Positions 1 to 9,636 of a stretch of 64,000 nucleotides of DNA are shown in pieces (position 1 is the first letter of the stretch; each line of letters begins with the position of its first letter). This stretch comes from Pseudodesulfovibrio indicus (GTDB lineage: Bacteria > Desulfobacterota > Desulfovibrionia > Desulfovibrionales > Desulfovibrionaceae), in assembly GCF_001563225.1 (NCBI RefSeq), contig NZ_CP014206.1, forward strand, positions 1,302,001 through 1,366,000, given 5' to 3'. The position numbers and the translations under genes are program-made. The notes beneath the pieces are model-generated. The model searched no databases. It had not been told where the DNA came from and worked only from the letters and a program-made list of their open reading frames with translations.

Positions 1-1
1 C

Positions 2-1351
2 GGCATGGGGCTGCCCCAGCGCGCCGCCACCGCCGCCTACACCGGCAAGAAGCTGGCCATCGACGCCATGCCCGCCCAGGGCGTGACCTCCACCTTCGCC
101 AACGACCGGTTCATCACCGGTTCGGCGGCCTCGGCCACGGCGCTGGCCACCGGCGTCAAGACCAACATCAACTACATCGGCGTGGACCCGCAGTTCAAGC
201 CGGTCAAGAACCTGTCCGAGATGGCCAAGGAGCGCGGCATGAAGGTCGGCATCGTGTCTTCGGTGTCCATCGACCACGCCACCCCGGCCGCGTTTTACGC
301 CCACGTGAAGACCCGCAAGATGTACCACGAGATCGGGTTCGCCATGGCCGATTCCGGCTTCGACTTCTTCGCGGGCGGCGGCCTGGTCGATCCCACCGGC
401 AAGAAATCCAAGGCCCCGCTGGGCGACGCCTACAAGCAGGCCCAGGCCAAGGGGTACAAGCTGGTCAACAACAAGAAGGACTTCATGGCCCTGACCCCGG
501 CCGACGGCAAGGTCGTGGCTTGGAACGCCTGGCTCCAGGACGGCGAGGCCCTGCCCTATGTCATGGACATGACCAAGGACGACATCACCCTGCCCGAATT
601 CACCAAGAAGGCCATCGAGATGCTCGACAACGACAAGGGGTTCTTCCTGATGGTCGAGGGCGGCAAGATCGACTGGGCGTGCCACGCCAACGACGCCACC
701 GCCTCCATCCTGAACACCGTGTCCTTTGACGAGTCCGTGCTCGAGGCCATCGCCTTCTATGAAAAGCACCCCGACGAGACCCTGATCGTGGTCACCGGCG
801 ATCACGAGTGCGGCGGCCTGACGCTCGGTTTTGCCGGAACCAAGTACGACACCGACTTCAAGGTTCTGTCCGCCCAGAAGGTCTCCTTCCAGAAGTTCAC
901 CGACGAGATCCTGGCCGCCTTCAAGAAGGAGGGCGGCGACTTCGAGGCCATGAAGCCGGTCATCACCGCCAACTTCGGCCTGAAGTTCGAGGGCGATCCC
1001 AAGAAGGACACCCTGGTCCTGGCCGACTTCCAGGTGGCCGAGCTCAAGGAGGCCTTTGCCCGCTCCATGGCCTCCGGCAAGCCCGAGGGCAGCGAGTACC
1101 TGCTCTACGGCAGCTACGACCCCCTGTCCGTGACCCTGACCCACCTGCTGAACCAGAAGGCCGGGCTGGCCTGGACCTCCTACTCGCACACCGGCGTGCC
1201 GGTCTCGACTTCGGCCATGGGCGTGGGCGCGGAAGCGTTCAACGGCTCCTACGACAACGTGGACGTGGCCACCAAGATCATGTCCAGCATGGGCATTCCG
1301 GCCAAGCCGCAGTACGTGGACGCGGCCAAGGTCCGCGTGGCCGCCAACTAG
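2..1351 (+). CDS. Alkaline phosphatase (5'-truncated by window edge)
   Basis: Hydrolyses phosphate monoesters; the family is normally exported to the periplasm and uses two Zn and one Mg. The frame is open to the first base of the window, and the first residues (GMGLPQ) match the metal-binding DGMG motif that lies near the mature N-terminus, so the signal peptide and first strand are missing. Visible landmarks are the nucleophile region TGSAASATALATG, the metal-ligand motifs VEGGKIDWACHAND and TGDHECGG, and a C-terminal HTGVPV histidine. The residue before the nucleophilic Ser is Gly, where E. coli PhoA has Asp. About 450 residues are visible. The call is secure; the substrate is not known. 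Confidence 0.9.
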   Translation, partial: GMGLPQRAATAAYTGKKLAIDAMPAQGVTSTFANDRFITGSAASATALATGVKTNINYIGVDPQFKPVKNLSEMAKERGMKVGIVSSVSIDHATPAAFYAHVKTRKMYHEIGFAMADSGFDFFAGGGLVDPTGKKSKAPLGDAYKQAQAKGYKLVNNKKDFMALTPADGKVVAWNAWLQDGEALPYVMDMTKDDITLPEFTKKAIEMLDNDKGFFLMVEGGKIDWACHANDATASILNTVSFDESVLEAIAFYEKHPDETLIVVTGDHECGGLTLGFAGTKYDTDFKVLSAQKVSFQKFTDEILAAFKKEGGDFEAMKPVITANFGLKFEGDPKKDTLVLADFQVAELKEAFARSMASGKPEGSEYLLYGSYDPLSVTLTHLLNQKAGLAWTSYSHTGVPVSTSAMGVGAEAFNGSYDNVDVATKIMSSMGIPAKPQYVDAAKVRVAAN

Positions 1352-1430
1352 ACGACCCGATGATGAAAGGCGCGGGCGGGCCGGGTTTCCGGTCCGCCCG
1401 CGCATGTTCCCCTCACCCGCCAGGACTCCC

Positions 1431-2582
1431 ATGTACAATTCCGACAAGAAATCCCGCGACTGGCTGCTGGTGGCCGTGTTCACCGTGCTGGCCGCCGCCC
1501 TCTATTTCCTGCCCACCGGGTTCGAGGACAAGGGCGACAAGGACGCGATCCGCTGCACCGCCGAGGTCCTCTCCGTGGACGACGACAACATCCTGCACCT
1601 CGGCCTGATCCGCTCGGGCGAGCAGGGGTTGACCGTGCGCATCCTGGACGGCCCCTTTGCGGGACGCGAATTCGACGCCCACAATCAGCTGCTCGGCCAG
1701 CTCGACCGGGACAAGCTGTTCCGGCCCGGCGACACGGCCTATGTGGTCCTGACCCTGGACGAGCGGGGCGAGGTGACCTACGTCAACCCGCAGGACCATT
1801 ACCGGCTCGGCCTGGAGCTGCTGCTGCTCGGCCTGTTCGCCGCGCTGCTCCTGCTCTTCGGCGGCATGACCGGGCTCAAGGCGCTGCTCTCCTTCGCCTT
1901 CACGGGCATGGTCCTGTGGAAGGTGCTGGTGCCGCAGATGCTGCTCGGCGCGGACCCGGTCCGGCTGGCCCTGGCCGTGGTGGCCCTGCTCTCGGCGGTG
2001 ATCATCTTCCTGGTGGCCGGGCTGACCCGCACCGGGCTGACCGCCTTTCTCGGCGCGTTTCTCGGCGTGGTCGCCAGCTGCGGCCTGGCCGTGTACTTCA
2101 CCGGCCGGTTCCACGTGCACGGCGCGGTCATGCCGTTTGCCGAGACCCTGCTCTACGCCGGATACAACCACCTGGACCTGACGCGCATCTACATGGCCGG
2201 GGTGTTCCTGGCCTCCAGCGGCGCGGTCATGGACCTGGCCATGGACGTGGCCGCGGCCATGAGCGAGGTGGTGGACAAGAAGCCCTCCATCTCGCGGGTG
2301 GAGGCGGTCTGGTCCGGCGTCCGTGTGGGGCGCGCCGTGGTCGGGACCATGACCACCACGCTGCTCCTGGCCTATTCCGGCGGGTACGTGACCCTGCTCA
2401 TGGCCTTCATGGCCCAGGGCATCCCGCTCGACACGACCTTCAACTTCATCTACGTGGCCGCCGAGGTCCTCAAGACCCTGGTGGGCAGCTTCGGGCTGGT
2501 CACCGTGGCCCCGTTCACCGCCCTGGCCGGGGGCGTGCTGCTGGTGGCCGGACGCAAACGGGAAAGCGCGCTTCGCCATTGA
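1431..2582 (+). CDS. YibE/F-like multipass membrane protein
   Basis: A 383-residue integral membrane protein. After one N-terminal membrane segment comes a soluble beta-rich stretch (about residues 40-120, including GEQGLTVRILDGPFAG), then at least seven hydrophobic segments. This is the architecture of the YibE/F family, whose function is unknown. I place the start at ATG 1431, behind an AGGA at 1422, rather than at an upstream ATG at 1404 that would add nine non-conserved residues. It follows the phosphatase by 79 bases and precedes the YccF gene, all on the same strand. No transport substrate can be inferred. Confidence 0.75.
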   Translation: MYNSDKKSRDWLLVAVFTVLAAALYFLPTGFEDKGDKDAIRCTAEVLSVDDDNILHLGLIRSGEQGLTVRILDGPFAGREFDAHNQLLGQLDRDKLFRPGDTAYVVLTLDERGEVTYVNPQDHYRLGLELLLLGLFAALLLLFGGMTGLKALLSFAFTGMVLWKVLVPQMLLGADPVRLALAVVALLSAVIIFLVAGLTRTGLTAFLGAFLGVVASCGLAVYFTGRFHVHGAVMPFAETLLYAGYNHLDLTRIYMAGVFLASSGAVMDLAMDVAAAMSEVVDKKPSISRVEAVWSGVRVGRAVVGTMTTTLLLAYSGGYVTLLMAFMAQGIPLDTTFNFIYVAAEVLKTLVGSFGLVTVAPFTALAGGVLLVAGRKRESALRH

Positions 2583-2637
2583 CGAAACCGCCGGGATGGG
2601 CGAACACCGGAGGCGAACGCAACCGCAAGGAGTACCT

Positions 2638-3075
2638 ATGCTTTCGTTTCTCGGAAACCTGATCTGGTGGATCATCGGCGGCCTGTTCATGGCGCTCGGC
2701 TGGTTTTTCGCGGGCTGCCTGATGGCCATTTCCATCATCGGCCTGCCGTGGGCGCGGTCCGCATTCGTCATCGCCAAGTTCTCGCTGGTGCCCTTCGGGC
2801 GGACCCTGATCCGGCGCGACCTGGTCACCGGCGAAAAGGACCTGGGCACCTCGGACCTGGGCCTGATCGGCAACATCATCTGGTTCGTGATCGCGGGCTG
2901 GTGGCTCTGCCTGGGCCACATCATGGCCGCGCTCGGCTGTTTCATCACCATCCTCGGCATCCCCTGGGGCTGGCAGCACCTCAAGCTGGCGGCCATCACC
3001 CTGGCCCCTGTGGGCATGACCTCGATTTCGGTCGAGGAGGCCGAGCGCATCTACGGAATTCGCACGGGGCGCTAG
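2638..3075 (+). CDS. YccF domain inner-membrane protein
   Basis: A 145-residue membrane protein with two copies of the YccF repeat: a hydrophobic pair around GLFMALGWFFAGCLMAISII, then a conserved GLPWARSAFVIAKFSLVPFG segment, echoed later by ITILGIPWGWQHLKLAAITL. The family is widespread and has no settled function. The start at 2638 is set by AAGGAG at 2627-2632. It begins 55 bases after the YibE/F-like gene and could share its transcript. Confidence 0.8.
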   Translation: MLSFLGNLIWWIIGGLFMALGWFFAGCLMAISIIGLPWARSAFVIAKFSLVPFGRTLIRRDLVTGEKDLGTSDLGLIGNIIWFVIAGWWLCLGHIMAALGCFITILGIPWGWQHLKLAAITLAPVGMTSISVEEAERIYGIRTGR

Positions 3076-3108
3076 TTTCCGGCCACTTGTGCAATTTGAT
3101 GCATCCTC

Positions 3109-3137
3109 TTGCCAGATCGCGAAAAGCTGCTTAGATA
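3109..3137 (+). promoter_or_regulatory. Candidate sigma-70 promoter for the BI-1 gene
   Basis: TTGCCA (3109-3114), a 17-base spacer and TAGATA (3132-3137), ending 58 bases before the next start codon. It fits the vegetative consensus but is untested. Confidence 0.5.
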
Positions 3138-3195
3138 GTACCAGCGTCGGGCGGATTCCCGACCGTAAGAAAGCCAACAATCCGGAGGAATATCC

Positions 3196-3930
3196 ATGTC
3201 CCAGTATCCCAGCATGCCCCAGGCGGGCGCAGCCAGAGCCGAGATGGTCAACGTCTTCATGCGCGGCGTCTACGGTTGGATGTCCGCCGGCCTGGGCCTC
3301 ACCGCCCTGGTGGCCTTCGCCACCCTGACCGTGCCGGCCCTGAACAGCCTCGCCTTTGTCTACAACCCCGAAACCGGCATGCTCGCGCCGACCATGCTGC
3401 CGATGATCGCCCTGTTCGCGGCCTTCGGCATGGTCTTCTTCATGAGCTTCAAGATTTCGACCATGAATCCGTCCACGGCAACCGGCCTGTTCCTGGCCTT
3501 CAGCGCCCTGAACGGATTCTCCCTGGCCCCGATCCTGTGGGCCTACACCACCTCCTCGGTGGTCACGACCTTCATCACCACCGCCGGCATGTTCGGGGCC
3601 ATGTCCCTGTACGGCCTGCTGACCAAGAAGGATCTGACCGGCTGGGGCAGCCTGCTCTTCATGGGCCTCATCGGCATCATCATCGCCATGGTCGTGAACA
3701 TGTTCCTGCAGAGCCCGGGCATGTCCTTCGCCATCTCCGTCCTGGGCGTGATCATCTTCGTGGGCCTGACCGCCTACGACACCCAGAAGCTGAAGACCAT
3801 GGGCGAGAACGTGCCCCTGGGCGACACCGCCGCCATCCGGCGCGGCACCATCCTGGGCGCCCTGACCCTGTACCTGGACTTCTACAACCTGTTCCTGATG
3901 CTGCTCAGGCTGATGGGCGACCGCAGGTAG
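3196..3930 (+). CDS. Bax inhibitor-1/YccA family membrane protein
   Basis: A 244-residue protein with seven predicted membrane helices, typical of the BI-1/YbhL/YccA family. Family members include calcium-leak channels and proteins that interact with the FtsH protease. The C-terminal GLTAYDTQKLK segment carries the conserved acidic residue, and the protein ends with the usual YLDFYNLFLMLLRLMG helix. A strong GGAGGA precedes the ATG. It stands alone, with its own candidate promoter upstream and an intergenic repeat downstream. Confidence 0.9.
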   Translation: MSQYPSMPQAGAARAEMVNVFMRGVYGWMSAGLGLTALVAFATLTVPALNSLAFVYNPETGMLAPTMLPMIALFAAFGMVFFMSFKISTMNPSTATGLFLAFSALNGFSLAPILWAYTTSSVVTTFITTAGMFGAMSLYGLLTKKDLTGWGSLLFMGLIGIIIAMVVNMFLQSPGMSFAISVLGVIIFVGLTAYDTQKLKTMGENVPLGDTAAIRRGTILGALTLYLDFYNLFLMLLRLMGDRR

Positions 3931-3957
3931 GCTGCCGATAAGCGGCCATCTGCGTCG

Positions 3958-4018
3958 TTAAGTGAATTGTAGGCGAGTCTTCGAGCCGTACAAGATCTTA
4001 CGCCCCAGGTGTCCTTCG
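3958..4018. repeat. Dispersed intergenic repeat, copy 1
   Basis: About 43 bases here (3959-4001) recur exactly, in reverse complement, near 9263-9305. Weaker similarity carries on to TTCG near 4018. A 16-base core, GGCTCGAAGACTCGCC, occurs a third time at 7860-7875. All copies lie between genes. Confidence 0.8.
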
Positions 4019-4020
4019 AA

Positions 4021-4066
4021 AAATCCAGACCCTCGCGTATTGCTCATACGCGTCGGCCCTGGATTT
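4021..4066. other. Nested stem-loop (possible structured RNA)
   Basis: An outer stem AAATCCAG/CTGGATTT (4021-4028 with 4059-4066) encloses an inner stem CGCGTAT/ATACGCG (4034-4040 with 4046-4052) and a five-base loop. It sits between the dispersed repeat and a terminator and has no U-run of its own. It may belong to the repeat element or to a small RNA. Confidence 0.5.
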
Positions 4067-4123
4067 GTCTTGCGCCTAGCATCTGACCACTTCTCGACAA
4101 CCACCAATTTCGAATAGCCCCCC

Positions 4124-4155
4124 AAGGGCCGCGCCTTCCGGGCGCGGCCCTTTTG
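4124..4155 (+). terminator. Rho-independent terminator
   Basis: Stem AAGGGCCGCGCC/GGCGCGGCCCTT with loop TTCCG, followed by TTG. It would end transcription through the repeat region before lpxK. Confidence 0.75.
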
Positions 4156-4242
4156 TTTGGCCGCAAAGTCGTCCCGCGCCGCTTGCAACCGGGGTTCTAG
4201 CCACGTATGAAGGGGGAAGATGAACTATCCCGACGGAGTACC

Positions 4243-5368
4243 ATGTCCAAGACCATAAGCGAGCTGCAACGCGTTCTGCGCCCCGTGCTGACCCCCATTT
4301 CCTGGGTCTATGCGGGGGCCATGCGGGTGCGCGCCGGGCTGTACCGCAGGGGCCTGCTGCGCCGCTGGGAGCCGCCCGCGCTGACCGTGTCCGTGGGCAA
4401 CATAGGCTGGGGCGGCAGCGGCAAGACCCCGGTGGCCGACTGGCTGCTCGGCTGGGCCGGGTCCCGGTCCATCCCCGTAGCCCTGCTGACGCGCGGTTAC
4501 CGCGCCAAACCGAAGAATCTCCCCTACGAGGTCAAGCCGGGCGCACTGGCCGAAGAGGCGGGCGACGAACCGCTGATGCTCGCCCGCGCCCACGAGGAGG
4601 CCGTGGTCCTGGTGGACCCGGTGCGGGCCAGGGCGGGGCGGCTGGCGGCCAAGCGGTTTCGGCCCGAACTGATCATCCTGGACGACGGGTTCCAGCACAT
4701 GGCCGTGGAGCGTCACGTCAACCTCGTGCTGCTCAAGCCCGCCGACCTGACCGACGGCTGGAACCAGGTTTTTCCGGCCGGGGAATGGCGCGAGCCGCAA
4801 ACCGCCCTCAAGCGCGCCGACGCCTTCCTGATCAAGATCGGTCCCAAGGGGTTCAAGGCGCTGACTCCGTACATCGAGGCGCGGCTCTCGGGCCTGCGCA
4901 AGCCGGTCTTCAGCTTCCGCATCGCGCCCTCCGGGGTGCGCCGGGTGGTCAACGGCGAGACCGCACGGGATTTCGAAGGCGGCCCGTACCTGCTGGCCAC
5001 GGGCGTGGGCGACCCTGCCCAGGTCAAGGCCACGGCCACGGCCTATTTCGGCTATCCGCCCGTGGAGCACGTTGTCTTCGCCGACCACTACGCCTACACC
5101 AAGCGGGACGTTCTGGCCCTCGGGGCGCGCGCGGCCGGGCTCGGCTGCAATGCGATCCTGTGCACGCCCAAGGACGCGGTCAAGCTCGGCTCCATGTGCA
5201 CCGACGAATTCTGGCAGTTCGACCTCGGCCTGGAGTTCGGGCCGTCCACCCTGGGCAAGGATTCGACCTTTGCCAAGTGGTGGGACCGGCGGTACGAATC
5301 CTTCAAGCTGCGCCGCGCGGACAGTCTCGACGACGCAATACAACATTCCGAAAAGGGAAGTGAGAACA

Positions 5369-5376
<8 letters not shown>
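4243..5376 (+). CDS. lpxK: Tetraacyldisaccharide 4'-kinase
   Basis: Phosphorylates the 4' position of the lipid A disaccharide precursor at the inner membrane, using ATP. The 377-residue protein has an N-terminal membrane-associated segment and a Walker A loop near residue 52 (GNIGWGGSGKTP), slightly unlike the common GNLTVGGTGKTP. LLTRGYRAK and LDDGFQH follow, both typical of LpxK. I prefer ATG 4243, with GACGGAG upstream, over an ATG at 4207. The end overlaps the rnr start by eight bases, so the two genes are probably translationally coupled. No other lipid A gene is nearby. Confidence 0.93.
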
Positions 5377-7564
<2,188 letters not shown>

Positions 7565-7580
7565 GGAGCCTCCGGCGGCT

Positions 7581-7632
7581 GGGGGAAGGGGGAGAGAAAC
7601 CTTTTGAGAAAGGTTTCTCTCCCCCTTCCCCC
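7581..7632. terminator. Large G-rich palindrome, terminator-like (copy 1)
   Basis: A perfect 24-base stem (7581-7604 with 7609-7632) with loop TGAG, ending in GGGGGAAGGGGG. It directly follows rnr. There is no clear U-run, so it may work by stem stability alone or protect the 3' end. Confidence 0.7.
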
Positions 7633-7794
7633 AGACCCCCATCCCCCTCTCTTCCAAAACTTTTCGGGTCGCTTCGCGAGTTTTGAAGGTCGAGGAAGGG
7701 TGTGCTTCTTAACCTTGTTTTTTCATTTAGAACCGCCGATAGCCGCGCCCGCACGCCCTTGCCGAAGGCACACAAAAAGTTCTGGAAGGGGGGG

Positions 7795-7834
7795 GCCAGG
7801 GGGGAAACCTCTCTCAAGAGGTTTCCCCCCTGGC
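7795..7834. repeat. G-rich palindrome (copy 2)
   Basis: A perfect 18-base stem (7795-7812 with 7817-7834) and loop CTCA. The AAAAAGTTCTGG just before it matches the AAAAAGTTTTGG flank of the copy at 9581. Confidence 0.65.
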
Positions 7835-7917
7835 AGATCGCTGCTGTCCTCATCCGTAGGGCTCGAAGACTCGCCAACGGCTGGAGGCCCGGAGGCAAGC
7901 AAAAAATGTCTCTGAGG

Positions 7918-7946
7918 TTGACAGTGCGGTTAATCGATAGTAAACA
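7918..7946 (+). promoter_or_regulatory. Candidate promoter for the S24 regulator
   Basis: TTGACA (7918-7923) with a 17-base spacer to a weak TAAACA. TTGACAGTG followed by AAACATTT also occurs upstream of the zinc-ribbon gene at 8739-8767, which could reflect shared or self regulation. Confidence 0.5.
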
Positions 7947-7981
7947 TTTGCTCAGCAACATTCATTAACCAAGGCGCAACG

Positions 7982-8644
7982 ATGAGCAACGGCTTCGAAG
8001 CTTTTTTCAAACGGCTCTGTTCGGAAACGGAGATCAAGAACCAGTCGCAACTGGCACGGGAGTTGGACGTGGGCCGCGCGGCGGTCTCTCTGGCCAAGCG
8101 CAAGGGCGCGGTCCCGGCCCGCTGGATTCTGGACCTGTCGGCCCGGTTCGGGTTGAACCCGCTCTGGCTGGAGCAGGGCAAGGGGTTCCCCCGGCCCGAG
8201 GCGGCCCTGGCCGCCGCAGCCGAGGAGGGGGCGTACTATGAGGAGATCCCCAAGGTGCGCGCCCGGCTCTGCGCGGGCGGCGGGTCTTTCGAGACCGAGG
8301 GCCAGGTGGAGGGGTACTATTCCTTCCGCTCCGACTGGCTTTCCCGGCGCGGCAACCCGGCCAACATGGTGCTGATGGAGGTCATCGGCAACTCCATGGA
8401 GCCGGAGATCAAAGAGGGCGACATGGTCCTCATCGACCAGTCCCGCACCGATGTCCTGTCCGGCGGCATCTACGCCGTGGGCGTGGAGGACACGGTCATG
8501 GTCAAGCGCGTGGAGCGGTTGCCCGGCACCCTGGTGCTGCGCAGCGACAACGTGGACTACACTCCCATCCACCTTTCCGGCGACGAGCTCGACAACGTGC
8601 GCGTCATCGGCCAGATACTGTGGGCCTCGCGGGAATACCGCTAG
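7982..8644 (+). CDS. CI/LexA-like transcriptional regulator with S24 peptidase domain
   Basis: A 220-residue repressor-like protein. The N-terminal helix-turn-helix (about 1-70, with NQSQLARELDVGRAAVSLAK) resembles the phage CI repressor domain. The C-terminal S24 domain holds the candidate catalytic Ser in GNSMEPEIKEGD (near 137) and a candidate Lys in VMVKRV (near 174). Such proteins bind operators as dimers and may self-cleave under SOS or other stress. No phage genes are next to it. The gene ends at a strong terminator, so it is monocistronic. Its targets are unknown. Confidence 0.85.
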   Translation: MSNGFEAFFKRLCSETEIKNQSQLARELDVGRAAVSLAKRKGAVPARWILDLSARFGLNPLWLEQGKGFPRPEAALAAAAEEGAYYEEIPKVRARLCAGGGSFETEGQVEGYYSFRSDWLSRRGNPANMVLMEVIGNSMEPEIKEGDMVLIDQSRTDVLSGGIYAVGVEDTVMVKRVERLPGTLVLRSDNVDYTPIHLSGDELDNVRVIGQILWASREYR

Positions 8645-8664
8645 CCCCGGAATCATCGACTCCC

Positions 8665-8704
8665 AAGGCCCCGGCAGCGCGACGCGCTGCCGGGGCCTTT
8701 TTTT
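8665..8704 (+). terminator. Rho-independent terminator
   Basis: A perfect 16-base stem, AAGGCCCCGGCAGCGC with its complement, loop GAC, then a T-run. It ends the S24 regulator transcript. Confidence 0.9.
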
Positions 8705-8738
8705 ATCTGGTCGGGATTATTGGCTTTTGCTTTGTAAG

Positions 8739-8810
8739 TTGACAGTGTAGAAAAAATGGAAACATTTTGTAAAATATTAGTTGACAAAAAGAACAGGGGT
8801 TGTTTATTAA
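8739..8810 (+). promoter_or_regulatory. Tandem candidate promoters for the zinc-ribbon gene
   Basis: Two TTGACA hexamers (8739-8744 and 8781-8786) lie in an AT-rich stretch. The second has an 18-base spacer to TATTAA (8805-8810). The first shares TTGACAGTG...AAACATTT with the S24 regulator promoter. Confidence 0.5.
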
Positions 8811-8874
8811 AGAGTCACGTTGAGTCAATAACAACGACACGCCAAAGGCGCTGCCATAGATCAAGGAGAGAGTC

Positions 8875-9039
8875 ATGCAGGAACGTTTTTGCAAGTGCGG
8901 TCACAGGCTGATGGTCCAGTACACCCTTGATGGTTTCCTTCCGTGGGAGGCGGTCATCAGCGACGATGAGCTCCAGGTCACCCCGGTGAAGGTCTGTCCC
9001 TGCTGTGGCAGCTACCTGTCCATACATTTCCTCAGATAA
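8875..9039 (+). CDS. Small zinc-ribbon protein (54 aa)
   Basis: A 54-residue protein with two Cys pairs, CKCG at residues 6-9 and CPCCG at 41-45, that should bind one zinc as a small ribbon. Between them is a hydrophobic, acidic stretch (LPWEAVISDDELQV). A good AAGGAG precedes the ATG, strong promoter-like hexamers lie upstream and a clear terminator lies about 60 bases downstream, so the gene is very likely real despite its size. I do not recognise a named family. Its position behind the S24 repressor, with a shared promoter motif, suggests it may be a target of that repressor, which is inference. Confidence 0.75.
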   Translation: MQERFCKCGHRLMVQYTLDGFLPWEAVISDDELQVTPVKVCPCCGSYLSIHFLR

Positions 9040-9098
9040 TCCTCCCCATAGTTCCTTGCGGCCGTCCGATCCTTGCGGGCGGCTGCCACATCCCTGTT

Positions 9099-9139
9099 GC
9101 GAGAGCGTCCTCCCCCGGAACGCTCTCGCTTCCTTTTTG
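9099..9139 (+). terminator. Rho-independent terminator
   Basis: Stem GCGAGAGCGT/ACGCTCTCGC (9099-9108 with 9120-9129) followed by TTCCTTTTTG; it fits the end of the zinc-ribbon transcript. Confidence 0.8.
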
Positions 9140-9242
9140 TCCGTACCTGGTTCGAAGGGCGGCTTCCGATAGCGGGCCATGCGCACATTTTTCCTGGTGG
9201 GCTTTCATCCTCACGTAGACGGCTATCGCTGCGGTGAAAGCC

Positions 9243-9305
9243 CCCCCCCGAAAGTACCTAAGGCATAAGATCTTGTACGGCTCGAAGACTCGCCTACAAT
9301 TCACT
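9243..9305. repeat. Dispersed intergenic repeat, copy 2 (inverted)
   Basis: Reverse complement of 3959-4001, identical over about 43 bases, with weaker similarity beyond. The pair flanks lpxK, rnr, the S24 regulator and the zinc-ribbon gene, 5.3 kb apart. Confidence 0.8.
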
Positions 9306-9580
9306 TAAAAATGCACGGCTGACCCACTCTCGACAAGTCCGCAGGACAGCGGATTTGGGCGTTGCGGTCTTTCCGCAACGCCCCGAAGGGGTGAGCCCCG
9401 GGACGGGGCGAATCAAAGCCTTGTGCGAGCGCGGGAGGGAGACCCGCTGTTCGAGCCGGGGGCACTCGAAGGCGCTCCAACAGAGGCTCGGGGGTCAGAG
9501 GCGCACTCAAAAGTAAAACGTCCGTTGCATGACCCCGCGAAGCGGCGGCAAAAAGTTTTGGGGGGAGGGGATGGGGGTTC

Positions 9581-9628
9581 GGGGGAAGGGGAGGGACCCT
9601 TTTGCAAAAGGGTCCCTCCCCTTCCCCC
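9581..9628. terminator. 48-base perfect palindrome (copy 3)
   Basis: Two exact 24-base halves (9581-9604 and 9605-9628) with a TTTTGCAAAA centre. It ends eight bases before the stop of the minus-strand GGDEF gene, so it can serve as that gene's terminator. Confidence 0.8.
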
Positions 9629-9636
9629 GATTCCGT

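Larger units (their letters stand above)
7565..7981. other. Gene-free stretch with palindromic repeats
   Basis: No coding frame here looks real. The stretch holds two G-rich palindromes (7581-7632 and 7795-7834), the 16-base core of the dispersed repeat (7860-7875) and a candidate promoter for the S24 regulator. Part of 7581-7680 resembles the reverse complement of 9530-9628. Confidence 0.7.
9040..9636. other. Gene-free stretch with terminator, repeat copy and palindrome
   Basis: It holds the zinc-ribbon terminator (9099-9139), a run of nine C (near 9242-9250), dispersed repeat copy 2, a short GCGTTGCGG/CCGCAACGC hairpin near 9358-9382 and the 48-base palindrome. None of the overlapping frames looks coding. 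Confidence 0.65.

Noticed and set aside
1404..1430. Upstream start for the YibE/F-like gene
   Set aside because: No ribosome site precedes it, and the ATG at 1431 has AGGA and a standard N-terminus.
3958..4188. Minus-strand 76-codon frame
   Set aside because: It covers the dispersed repeat, hairpin and terminator, and shows no ribosome site or family.
7982..8644. LexA
   Set aside because: The N-terminal domain is CI-type rather than the LexA winged helix, so I call it only an S24 repressor.
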